DNA of 19,333 nucleotides from Verrucomicrobia bacterium UBA3214 (GTDB lineage: Bacteria > Verrucomicrobiota > Kiritimatiellia > RFP12 > UBA1067): NCBI GenBank assembly GCA_002363575.1, contig DEWI01000010.1:1-19333 (forward strand), given 5' to 3'. Both the position numbers and the translations under genes were made by a program. The notes beneath the pieces were generated by a model, which saw only the letters and a program-made list of their open reading frames with translations, had not been told where the DNA came from and did no database searches. This document shows positions 1 to 6,158 of this stretch, piece after piece (the stretch's first letter is position 1; each line of letters begins with the position of its first letter).

Positions 1-581
1 TCGAGCGTCGTCATGCTGGATTTCAAGACTTCGCCCGTGCACAGCGTTTCGCCTGTCGTTTCGTCGCGGAGTTCGACGCCTTCGTCGTCGCGCTCTGGAT
101 CGACGAGCAGGTTTTTGCCGGCGAGCAGGATTTTCGCGCCTTGCGTCACGGTGTCCTGCGCGCGGGTGGCGGAATCGACGACGCTCGCGATTTCCGGCTC
201 CGGCACGGGCGTCGCGTTCTGCGGTTTGAGCGTCGCGAGGCGCGCTTTCGCCTTTTTCGAGAGCCGGAGCGCCGCGCCGATCGAGTTTTTCGCCGGATCG
301 AATTTGGCATTCGCGCCGTCCAGCGTCCCTTCGAACGTCAGTTCGAGCGCGAAGTCGCCGAAATCGAGTCTGTTGCCCGCGGCGAGGCTGGAGAGAATAT
401 AGTCGCGCACGAGCGAAAGATAATAATGCGCCGTCGAGGCCCCGAGCTGGCTTGTGCGCGCCAATTCCTCCGCCATCGCGGCCATGTCCAGACGCTCGTT
501 GTGTATGATCGTCCCGACGCAACGAGCCTTGTGCGCGCTTTTCGCCGTCGGGTGCGCGTGTGCAGTGAACTTTACTTTCAT
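1..581 (-). CDS. HU-like DNA-binding protein with C-terminal extension, 3' end missing
   Basis: The reading frame is open from an ATG at 581 to the left edge (193 codons, no stop). An excellent Shine-Dalgarno, AAAGGAGG, lies about 7 bases upstream. Residues 1-115 fit the HU/IHF-like fold: a short beta start, helices around 'DMAAMAEELA' and 'STAHYYLSLVRDYI', then 'GNRLDFGDFALELTFEG', which matches the HU pattern of a Gly-rich turn followed by a 'GDFG'-like strand. The segment 'FDPAKNSIGAALRLSK' corresponds to the DNA-binding arm and C-terminal region. A Pro/Ala linker (about 120-135) is followed by 'ILLAGKNLLVDPE', which resembles the Ig-like DUF4469 domain often fused to such HU domains. This is a family resemblance from memory, not a search. 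The likely role is a nucleoid-associated or structural DNA-binding protein. A weak -10-like TATAAG at 603-608 is the only promoter sign. Confidence 0.75.
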   Translation of the reverse strand, partial: MKVKFTAHAHPTAKSAHKARCVGTIIHNERLDMAAMAEELARTSQLGASTAHYYLSLVRDYILSSLAAGNRLDFGDFALELTFEGTLDGANAKFDPAKNSIGAALRLSKKAKARLATLKPQNATPVPEPEIASVVDSATRAQDTVTQGAKILLAGKNLLVDPERDDEGVELRDETTGETLCTGEVLKSSMTTL

Positions 582-660
582 TGTCGTGCCCTCCTTTCAG
601 TACTTATATTGTCCTTGCCGGTGCCGCGACAGGGCAAGAATCTCAAAAATTTCCGCCTGA

Positions 661-683
661 ACCAAAGCGCCGTTCGCTTTGGT
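661..683. other. Inverted repeat, 9-bp perfect stem with 5-base loop
   Basis: ACCAAAGCG (661-669) and CGCTTTGGT (675-683) are exact reverse complements separated by CCGTT. No T-run follows directly on either strand, so it is not a convincing terminator. It lies about 80 bases upstream of the HU-like gene start and adjoins the 22-bp repeat array. It could form in a leader transcript or be a protein-binding dyad. Confidence 0.55.
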
Positions 684-804
684 CGCCAGTTTTCGCAATT
701 TCAGTCGTTTGCTTTCGCGACTCAAGTCGCGCGCTCTTGCGACCCTAGTCGCCTTGCTCCGCGACTCCAGTCGCCACGCTTCGCGACTCCAGTCGCGAGA
801 GCAA
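673..804. repeat. Tandem array with 22-bp period, each unit holding a GCGACT-NN-AGTCGC palindrome
   Basis: Four clear palindromes are centred at 723.5, 745.5, 767.5 and 789.5, exactly 22 bp apart: GCGACTCAAGTCGC (717-730), GCGACCCTAGTCGC (739-752), GCGACTCCAGTCGC (761-774) and GCGACTCCAGTCGC (783-796). The last extends to an 18-bp dyad (781-798). Two degenerate units at 673-694 and 695-716 keep the phase (for example CAGTCG at 702-707). The spacing is about two helical turns, so every dyad faces the same side of the DNA. Function is unknown. The array sits upstream of the HU-like gene and could be a multi-site operator or simply an expanded short repeat. Confidence 0.75.
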
Positions 805-1148
805 ACGACAAAAGCCGCGCGTGCACGCGACGAAAATCGCCGCGGCAACGCTCCCGGCGGGGACGGATGCGGAAACGGAAGGAGCGATGAAGCGCCCGAC
901 GCTACTCCGATGCCAGATGCCCAAGCCGCACGATGCTCGCTACGATGTGGAACCACCCCTGGCAGAACAAGAAGCGCCGGTGGTTTCACCTGCCCTTGCA
1001 GGCCAACCCCGCCGGCACCACAGCCAAGAAGCGCGAAGCGCCTTGATCCCTCTGACCAATAATCCTTTTCTTCTGCTGCTGCCTGACAGCTCATCCCATC
1101 CGTGGGAAGCCAGCTTCAAGGCGGAGTGAAGCCGGGAGCGAAGGACTA

Positions 1149-1196
1149 GCGGGCTAAGTTTTGGCATGGATGCCAAAACGCAAAGCGGCCGCCCGC
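1149..1196. other. Strong isolated stem-loop
   Basis: GTTTTGGCAT (1158-1167) and ATGCCAAAAC (1170-1179) are perfect 10-bp arms separated by only two bases. An outer pair, GCGGGC (1149-1154) with GCCCGC (1190-1195), can extend the structure after an internal loop. No poly-T follows on either strand, so it does not look like an intrinsic terminator. It may be a dyad protein-binding site, a fragment of a mobile repeat, or part of a structured RNA. Confidence 0.5.
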
Positions 1197-1239
1197 GCAT
1201 TGTCGCCAGCTAAAGCAATCTAGCCACCATACCGGGCAA

Positions 1240-1612
1240 TGCCTTAGGCTTCACGAGCTTGCGCCGTGCATTAGCGCACGTGCGCTGTGGAATCCCAGGA
1301 CTTTTTAGCGCGCCAAAGGCCCCAAGCGAGCGGCGATCCTGCGACAGAATAGGGAGGAAGCCAATGGCAAGAAAAGCGCTCTTCGGGAGGTTGCCGCGCC
1401 TTTGGGCGCGTGCGTGGCCGGAATGCCGGGGTTTTTTAGCGCGCCAAAGGTCCCAAGAGAGCGACGATCCTACAGCGGAATAAGGACAAAGCAAGGGGCG
1501 ACGCAAGGCGCTCTTCGGGCGGTGCCACCGCGCTATGGCGTACGTGCGCGGCAGAATGCCGTGGCTTTTTAGTGCACCGGGAGCCAAAAGAGCGTAGCTA
1601 TCTGGGGCGAAT
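1240..1612. repeat. Three imperfect tandem repeats of 131-133 bp
   Basis: Anchors recur at regular offsets. GAAT of the element (G)GAATCCCAGG / GGAATGCCGGGG / AGAATGCCGTGG occurs at 1290, 1421 and 1554, and each is followed by TTTTTAG then GCGCGCCAAAGG or a diverged form, then AGCG-CGATCCT or a diverged form. GCGCTCTTCGGG occurs at 1376 and 1508. The units are about 1240-1370, 1371-1502 and 1503-1612 (the last is shorter and more diverged). The period is not a multiple of three, so a coding repeat is unlikely. In each unit a short potential hairpin lies just before five or six T on the plus strand. Confidence 0.7.
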
Positions 1613-1614
1613 TT

Positions 1615-1645
1615 GGAAGAAAACAAAGGCCGCTGAACAGCGGCC
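1615..1645 (-). terminator. Intrinsic terminator of mnmG
   Basis: On the minus strand GGCCGCT-GTTC-AGCGGCC (1645 to 1628) forms a perfect GC-rich hairpin with a tetraloop and is followed at once by TTTGTTTTCTTCC (1627 to 1615). It lies about 45 bases after the mnmG stop codon in the right orientation, which is the classical arrangement for a rho-independent terminator. Confidence 0.85.
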
Positions 1646-1689
1646 AAGGAAAAACAAACGGCTGCAAAGGCGGCGGCGGGACATGAAAA

Positions 1690-4074
1690 TCAATGGTGTC
1701 CGCGATGGATAATGACTGCGAGAATGGCGATATCCGAGGGATTGACGCCGGGGATACGCGAGGCCTGACCAAGCGTCTCCGGGCAAACCTTTTTAAGCTT
1801 CTGCCGCGACTCGAAACGCAGGGCGACGCACTTGTCGTAGTCCAGCCAACGGGGAATCGCGGTTTTTTCATCCGCTTCGGCGCGCTCCGCGGCCTTCTTT
1901 TCCTGCTCGATATACGGAGCGTAGTGCCTCGCAATCGCAAGTTCCTCCTCCAGCCAGGCACTGTCGAACCAAGGGGAAACAGGGGGATTCCGGGGGATTT
2001 CACCCCCCTTGACGGATGCCGCCAAGTCGAGCCATCGGGCAGCCGAGAAAGCGGCCTGAATTCGGTCGTTTTCGATGATTCCCAGACGCGCCGCGGCGCT
2101 TGCGAGCCGGAGTTTCGCATTGTCCTGACGGAGCAGCAGGCGTCTCTCCGCGCGACTTGTGAACATGCGGTAAGGCTCGTCCGTGCCTTTCGTCACGAGG
2201 TCGTCGATCATCACGCCGATATACGCCTCGCTCCGGGATAGCACCAGAGGCGCTTTCTTCTGGACGGCGAGCGCGGCGTTTGCGCCGGCCATGAAGCCCT
2301 GGGCGGCGGCTTCCTCGTATCCGGTCGTGCCGTTGATCTGCCCTGCGAAGTAGAGTCCGGCGATTCGCTTCGACTCGAGGGTGTGCAGCAGTTCGCGCGC
2401 ATCTATGCCGTCGTATTCGATAGCATAGGCGTAGGCGAGGAAGACGGCGTTTTCAAGTCCCGGCACGGAGTGCACCATTTGCTCCTGCACATCCTTCGGA
2501 AGGGAGCAGGAAAGGCCGTTCGGGTAGATGATCGTGCCCGCGGAATCCTCCGGCTCCAGCATCACGTGGTGTCCGGCAGCTTCCGGGAAGCGCACGATCT
2601 TGTCTTCCAAGGAAGGGCAGTAGCGAACGCCCACTCCTTCTATCGCGCCGCCGTAGAGAGCGGACTTTCCGAGGTTGCTTCTGACTATTTCATGCGTCTT
2701 AGCCGTCGTATGGGTCATCCAGCACGGCATTTCCGGCAATGCGCCGGGGGTGGCCCCGACACCCTCCTTCGGGTGTTCCACGTGGAACACTCCAGGGCTG
2801 CGCCCCCAATGTTCCACGTGGAACATTGGGCGGGGAGACTCGCCGTCATGTCGCTCGCAGGCGCTATAATTGCAAGAATCGGCACGCAAACGCGGTGGAG
2901 TCCCCGTTTTAAGCCGTATCAGCTCAAAACCAAGCCTCGCAAGAGCGTCGGAAAGCCGGTTCGCCGCCGGGCGATCGTCTCCGCCGCCATCCTCGCCGCA
3001 CTTCCCAATCCATATCCGCCCGCGAAGGCTCGTCCCGGCCGTCAGAACCACGGCATCGGCCGCGATCCGGCCGTGCCGGGAGGTCAAAACACCACGGCAG
3101 AAGCGTCGCGGCGAAGCGTCATCCACATCCAACCCCTCTACAATATCTTCCAGAACGGTCAAGTTGGCCGTATGCGCAATCACGGCCTGCATGCGCGCGG
3201 CATACTCGCGCTTCGCACACTGTACGCGCGTCGCGCGCACGGCGACGCCGCGGCTCGCATTCAGGGTTTTCGCCTGCAAGGCCGTCGCATCGGCATTCAC
3301 GCCCATTTCACCGCCCAGAGCATCAAGTTCATAGACGAGATGGCTCTTCGCAAGCCCCCCGATAGCGGGATTGCACGGCATTTGGGCGATGGCGGACGCC
3401 TTTGCGGTGACAAGCAGCGTATCGACGCCCATTCGAGCCGCCGCAAGCGCCGCCTCGCACCCGGCATGACCGCCCCCGACGACGATAACGCCATACCGCT
3501 TCGCCGGGACGCCGGAAAAAGCCGCTTCCGCCCGCTCCCGCCCGCAGCGCGCGCCCTCCGTCCGCGGAATAGCCTCGCCAGACGCATTCCCCGCCGAACA
3601 CGCGACAAAACCACCCTCCGCAGGCGCGACGGCGGCGCCACATCCAGCCCCGCCGACGCCATCGCACGCAGGGGAATCGGACGCCACAGAAGCTCCGGCA
3701 GCGCCACATACGCCCCCTGCGACACCATCGCGCGCAGAGGAAACCTCCATCGCAAGAGCACCGGCGGCGCCACATCCAGCCCCTCCGACGCCATCGCGCG
3801 CAGGCGAATCGGACGCCACAGGAGCGACGGCAGAACCACTTTCTGCCCCACCGGCTGCATCGCGCGCGGGGGAATCGCCAGGAGCAAGGAACGCGCCGGG
3901 ATCGGCCGCGCCGCGCGCCGCGCCTCCCATGGCAGATGAAGAAGCCGCATCCATCGCGCCGTCGCCCGTGTTCGCGCCCGTTTCCCGCGACGCATTTGCA
4001 GACACATCCAGGCAGCGGGCGGCGTCTTGCGCGCCCGCTGGAATGCACTCGCCAAAATCGCTTTCTCGTTCCAT
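1690..4074 (-). CDS. mnmG: tRNA uridine-5-carboxymethylaminomethyl synthase MnmG (GidA) with long N-terminal extension
   Basis: With MnmE, MnmG installs the carboxymethylaminomethyl group on U34 of certain tRNAs, using FAD, NADH and methylenetetrahydrofolate. The family signatures are clear: FAD-binding '[14 protein letters not shown]' (196-209), '[20 protein letters not shown]' (232-251) with the first conserved Cys, 'LKTGTPPRL' (388-396), '[13 protein letters not shown]' (484-496) with the second conserved Cys, '[16 protein letters not shown]', and '[16 protein letters not shown]' near the C-terminal domain. It has 794 residues against a usual 610-630. The excess is about 185 residues before the FAD fold, Ala/Gly/Asp/Ser-rich, with 22-residue repeats at 64-169. 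ATG 4074 is supported by AAGGAG five bases upstream and by a strong promoter. No ATG or GTG lies close to the catalytic core. A loop at about 400-445 encodes FHVEH twice, where two parS sites are embedded. It is transcribed alone and ends at the terminator at 1615-1645. Confidence 0.95.
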   Translation of the reverse strand: MERESDFGECIPAGAQDAARCLDVSANASRETGANTGDGAMDAASSSAMGGAARGAADPGAFLAPGDSPARDAAGGAESGSAVAPVASDSPARDGVGGAGCGAAGALAMEVSSARDGVAGGVCGAAGASVASDSPACDGVGGAGCGAAVAPAEGGFVACSAGNASGEAIPRTEGARCGRERAEAAFSGVPAKRYGVIVVGGGHAGCEAALAAARMGVDTLLVTAKASAIAQMPCNPAIGGLAKSHLVYELDALGGEMGVNADATALQAKTLNASRGVAVRATRVQCAKREYAARMQAVIAHTANLTVLEDIVEGLDVDDASPRRFCRGVLTSRHGRIAADAVVLTAGTSLRGRIWIGKCGEDGGGDDRPAANRLSDALARLGFELIRLKTGTPPRLRADSCNYSACERHDGESPRPMFHVEHWGRSPGVFHVEHPKEGVGATPGALPEMPCWMTHTTAKTHEIVRSNLGKSALYGGAIEGVGVRYCPSLEDKIVRFPEAAGHHVMLEPEDSAGTIIYPNGLSCSLPKDVQEQMVHSVPGLENAVFLAYAYAIEYDGIDARELLHTLESKRIAGLYFAGQINGTTGYEEAAAQGFMAGANAALAVQKKAPLVLSRSEAYIGVMIDDLVTKGTDEPYRMFTSRAERRLLLRQDNAKLRLASAAARLGIIENDRIQAAFSAARWLDLAASVKGGEIPRNPPVSPWFDSAWLEEELAIARHYAPYIEQEKKAAERAEADEKTAIPRWLDYDKCVALRFESRQKLKKVCPETLGQASRIPGVNPSDIAILAVIIHRGHH
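2773..2790. promoter_or_regulatory. parS: parS site 1 (ParB/Spo0J-binding palindrome) inside mnmG
   Basis: GTGTTCCACGTGGAACAC is a perfect 18-bp palindrome whose 16-bp core TGTTCCACGTGGAACA fits the widely conserved chromosomal parS consensus TGTTNCACGTGNAACA. It lies in the mnmG coding sequence and is read there as VFHVEH (residues 429-434). ParB loads at such sites as a CTP-dependent clamp for origin segregation. That it is bound by ParB here is inferred from the sequence match. Confidence 0.88.
2805..2830. promoter_or_regulatory. parS: parS site 2 inside mnmG, extended 26-bp palindrome
   Basis: The same 16-bp core TGTTCCACGTGGAACA occurs at 2810-2825, and the symmetry extends through CCCAAT and ATTGGG on either side, giving a 26-bp perfect palindrome. 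Its centre is exactly 36 bp from that of site 1. In mnmG it encodes MFHVEH (residues 417-422). The longer symmetry outside the core may be a by-product of coding constraint or part of the site. Confidence 0.88.
3568..3885 (-). repeat. 66-bp tandem repeats encoding 22-residue units in the MnmG extension
   Basis: Residues 64-169 consist of about five units with the pattern [18 protein letters not shown]. Units 84-105, 106-127 and 128-149 are exactly 22 residues. The first and last are about 20 residues and more diverged. At DNA level, CGCCACATCCAGCCC recurs at 3637 and 3769, which is 132 bp or two periods. The units are rich in Gly, Ala and Asp with a recurring Cys, so the segment is probably disordered. 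Confidence 0.8.
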
Positions 4075-4098
4075 CTATTCTCCTTGTCGGCGGGGTAA

Positions 4099-4128
4099 AT
4101 TATAACATATCGCAACACGACTTGTAAA
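4099..4128 (-). promoter_or_regulatory. Sigma70-type promoter of mnmG
   Basis: On the minus strand TTTACA (4128-4123) and a perfect TATAAT (4104-4099) are separated by 18 bases. Transcription would start near 4092, giving a leader of about 18 bases that contains the AAGGAG ribosome site at 4085-4080. Confidence 0.8.
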
Positions 4129-4304
4129 CAATCGAATTTGCGGATTATGCGGCGGCTTGAAATTTCCGGAAACGCTTTATACCCAATAAATACGGGGCAA
4201 AGCAAATATCCGGCGCGCTTGTCAACAGGGAAACGCAAGTTCCGTGTCAACGATTATCAAGAAGTTATCAACATATCGAATGTGCGCAATGCGCGACGCA
4301 TTGC
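4122..4304. other. Possible replication-origin segment with DnaA-box-like nonamers
   Basis: This stretch is clearly more AT-rich than its surroundings. It holds several nonamers close to the DnaA box TTATNCACA, all in the same orientation: TTATCAACA (4265-4273), TTATCAAGA (4254-4262), TTGTCAACA (4219-4227) and TTGTAAACA (4122-4130). mnmG/gidA often flanks oriC, parS sites cluster near oriC, and genes diverge from here. None of the boxes is a perfect TTATCCACA, and no DnaA gene or DNA-unwinding element is evident, so the call is tentative. Confidence 0.3.
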
Positions 4305-4698
4305 AGGAAGATCGGGAAGCCCGCATCCATCGGCGCGTCCAGCGCGGCACACAATATAACAATTGACTGCAAAGGGCAGGCGGCGGGGCGCAAAAACATG
4401 CAAAGCCCGCAATTTCGGGCGCGCTCCGTCCGCGCGGCGGCGCAACGCAACGCCCAGACGGGGCTTTGCGCTGTCGTGCGAGCATAGAATCCCAGGAACC
4501 CAGGCCTCTAGCGCGATTCTCCGGGCTATCTTGCGCCTCCCCGCCGGAGCTTTTGGGGCGCATCGGGAGGGACCCGCCCCGCGGGGTTCGGAATGGGGCC
4601 AAAGGGGTGCTGCGGGGCAAGAAAGGGGATTTTCGGGCGCGCTGCGGCGGCCTAAGGGAAGAAAAGCGGCGGAAAAGAGCAAAAAACGCCTCTGGCTA
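4129..4698. other. Divergent intergenic region between mnmG and the secretion operon
   Basis: There is no credible gene here. The open frames are low-complexity and lack start signals. The left third is AT-richer with DnaA-box-like motifs. The right two thirds (about 4305-4690) are GC-rich with many short dyads (for example GCCCG-CAATTT-CGGGC near 4406-4421). GAATCCCAGGA at 4488-4498 followed by TAGCGCG repeats the core of the tandem units at 1240-1612, suggesting a dispersed, decayed fourth copy. Confidence 0.55.
4286..4304. other. Inverted repeat, 8-bp arms with 3-base loop
   Basis: GCAATGCG (4286-4293) and CGCATTGC (4297-4304) are exact reverse complements separated by CGA. The repeat begins 13 bases after the best DnaA-box-like motif. 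It is not followed by T on either strand, so it is not a terminator. Confidence 0.5.
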
Positions 4699-4727
4699 TT
4701 GCCAATAACGAGGGAATATGCTATAAT
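4699..4727 (+). promoter_or_regulatory. Sigma70-type promoter of the gspF-pseudopilin operon
   Basis: TTGCCA (4699-4704) is followed after 17 bases by a perfect TATAAT (4722-4727) preceded by TG (an extended -10). The predicted transcript starts near 4734, about 23 bases before the gspF ATG. No other strong promoter is evident before the downstream genes, so the operon may be driven from here. Confidence 0.82.
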
Positions 4728-4756
4728 TCCGCCAACAATAAGAAAAGGTTGAAGAC

Positions 4757-6088
4757 ATGGCGACATTCCAGTACATAGCCAAAGACGCTGCGGGAAACGA
4801 GCAGCGGGGGCAGATCGAGGCAGGCGACCGCGCAAGCGCGATAGCGGCGGTGCGCGCGCAAGGACTGTTTCCCACGGCGCTTGGCGAGGTGAAGAAGACG
4901 GCCGCTCCGGCGGCAGCGCCGGCGAAAGCGCCGAAAAAGGGTCGCAAAGCTGCCGCGGCGCCTGCGAAGGCGGCGAAGAAGGGCGGGGCGCTGAACAAGG
5001 AAATCAACCTGAAGATGCCCTCGTTCCTGCGCGGGAAAGTGAAGACGAAAGTCCTGACGCAGTTCACGCGGCAGCTCGCAACGCTCGTCAACGCCGGGCT
5101 TCCGCTGATGCGCGGCATCGACGTGCTGAAGCGGCAGATGAAGGACCCGCAGATGAAGGAAGCGCTGGACGGCATCGGCGAGAACATCGCCGCCGGCGGC
5201 ACGTTCTCCGAAGCGCTGACGGCGTATCCGAAGATATTCGACCATCTGTACGTGAACATGGTGAAGGCCGGCGAAGCGGGCGGCGTTCTTGAAGTGGTGC
5301 TCGGGCGCTTGGCGGAGTTCGCAGAGAAGTCGGAGAGGATCAAGAACAAAGTCAAAGGCGCGATGATCTACCCGATCGTCGTATTGCTGGCAGCCGTGGG
5401 CATAACGGGCTTCCTGCTCGTGGCGGTGATCCCGAAATTCAAGCAGGTCTTCAACGACATGCTCGGCGGCGCGCCGCTCCCGGCGATAACGGAAGCGGTG
5501 ATACAGGCCTCGGAATTCGTGCAGCACAACGGCCTCGTGATCGTCGCGATCGTCACGGCGATAGTGGTGATAACGAAAATCGTCGGGAAGACCGAAGCAG
5601 GCGCGAAGTTCTTCGACTGGGTGGCGCTCCACGCACCGGTGACGGGGACGCTGGCGCAGCGCACGGCCGTCTCGCGCGTGACGCGCACGCTCGGCACGCT
5701 GCTTTCCTCTGGAGTGCCGATCCTGCAATCGCTCGTCATCGTGCGCGACACGACAGGCAACCGCATCGTCTCGGAAGCGCTCCAGAACGTCCACAACGCC
5801 GTCAAGGAAGGCGAAGGCATGACGCAGCCGCTTTCGCAATGCTCCGTCTTCCCGCCGATGGTGGTGTCGATGGTGGAGGTCGGCGAAGAGACGGGCGCGC
5901 TTGCGGACATGCTCACGCGCATTGCCAACACGTACGACGACGAAGTCGATAACGCCGTGGCCGGCATGACGGCGGCGATCGAGCCTGCGCTGATCATCGT
6001 GCTGGCCGTGGTGGTGGGCACGATCGTCATCGCCATGTTCCTGCCGATGATCAAAATCATCTCCAGCGTATCTTCGGCGGCGGGCTGA
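4757..6088 (+). CDS. gspF: GspF/PilC-family inner-membrane platform protein
   Basis: This is the integral membrane platform of type II secretion or type IV pilus machines, which couples the cytoplasmic assembly ATPase to pseudopilin insertion. The 443 residues show an N-terminal 'FQYIAKDAAGNEQRGQIEA' segment (4-22), typical of the family. Two homologous T2SSF domains follow, about 95-215 ('FTRQLATLVNAGLPLMRGIDVL') and about 300-425 ('VTRTLGTLLSSGVPILQSLVIV'), each ending in the 'M(V)xxGExxGxL' pattern (168-177 and 372-381). Membrane segments lie near 204-226, 259-277 and 409-432. An unusual Ala/Lys/Pro-rich linker occupies about 45-77. The start is ATG 4757 with AAAAGG at 4743-4748. It is the first gene of the operon. 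Whether it serves secretion or a pilus cannot be told from this gene alone. Confidence 0.93.
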   Translation: MATFQYIAKDAAGNEQRGQIEAGDRASAIAAVRAQGLFPTALGEVKKTAAPAAAPAKAPKKGRKAAAAPAKAAKKGGALNKEINLKMPSFLRGKVKTKVLTQFTRQLATLVNAGLPLMRGIDVLKRQMKDPQMKEALDGIGENIAAGGTFSEALTAYPKIFDHLYVNMVKAGEAGGVLEVVLGRLAEFAEKSERIKNKVKGAMIYPIVVLLAAVGITGFLLVAVIPKFKQVFNDMLGGAPLPAITEAVIQASEFVQHNGLVIVAIVTAIVVITKIVGKTEAGAKFFDWVALHAPVTGTLAQRTAVSRVTRTLGTLLSSGVPILQSLVIVRDTTGNRIVSEALQNVHNAVKEGEGMTQPLSQCSVFPPMVVSMVEVGEETGALADMLTRIANTYDDEVDNAVAGMTAAIEPALIIVLAVVVGTIVIAMFLPMIKIISSVSSAAG

Positions 6089-6158
6089 GACGCCCGCGCC
6101 GCCCGGCGGAAAGAGAACGAGAGGAAGCGAAGAGCAGGAGCATCAGGAGCCGGTGGAA

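Larger units (their letters stand above)
582..1689. other. 1.1 kb non-coding region between mnmG and the HU-like gene
   Basis: No open frame here looks like a protein. Translations in both strands are rich in Arg, Ser and Pro with no recognisable motif, and none starts with a good ribosome site. The region contains, left to right: the HU leader; a 9-bp-stem hairpin (661-683); a 22-bp-period palindrome array (673-804); unremarkable GC-rich sequence (805-1148); a strong hairpin (1149-1196); three 131-133 bp tandem repeats (1240-1612); and the mnmG terminator (1615-1645). Confidence 0.7.

Noticed and set aside
673..804. CRISPR array
   Set aside because: The period is only 22 bp with no room for spacers, the repeat is itself palindromic, and no cas gene is near.
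597..1094. Minus-strand open frame of 165 codons ending just before the HU-like gene's ribosome site
   Set aside because: It is low-complexity Arg/Ser/Leu translation across the 22-bp palindrome array, whose period shifts the frame. It has no ribosome site at its ATG and no recognisable domain.
1158..1179. Intrinsic terminator
   Set aside because: The hairpin is strong, but neither strand has a T-run after it and no gene ends nearby.
1210..1647. Minus-strand open frame of 145 codons with apparent internal protein repeats
   Set aside because: The DNA repeat period (131 and 133 bp) is not a multiple of three, so the similarity between segments arises from the DNA repeats. The frame also runs over the mnmG terminator.
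2745..2860. Insertion or frameshift damage in mnmG at the region of odd composition
   Set aside because: The frame stays open and conserved motifs continue in phase on both sides. The odd peptide is explained by the two embedded parS sites.
2383..3939. Long plus-strand open frame (518 codons) opposite mnmG
   Set aside because: It is antisense to a clear mnmG, its translation is Arg/Pro/Ala-rich without motifs, and it reflects GC-rich third-position bias.
4222..4835. Minus-strand open frames of 132 and 192 codons in the divergent intergenic region
   Set aside because: They overlap the gspF promoter and start, have no ribosome sites, and show low-complexity composition.
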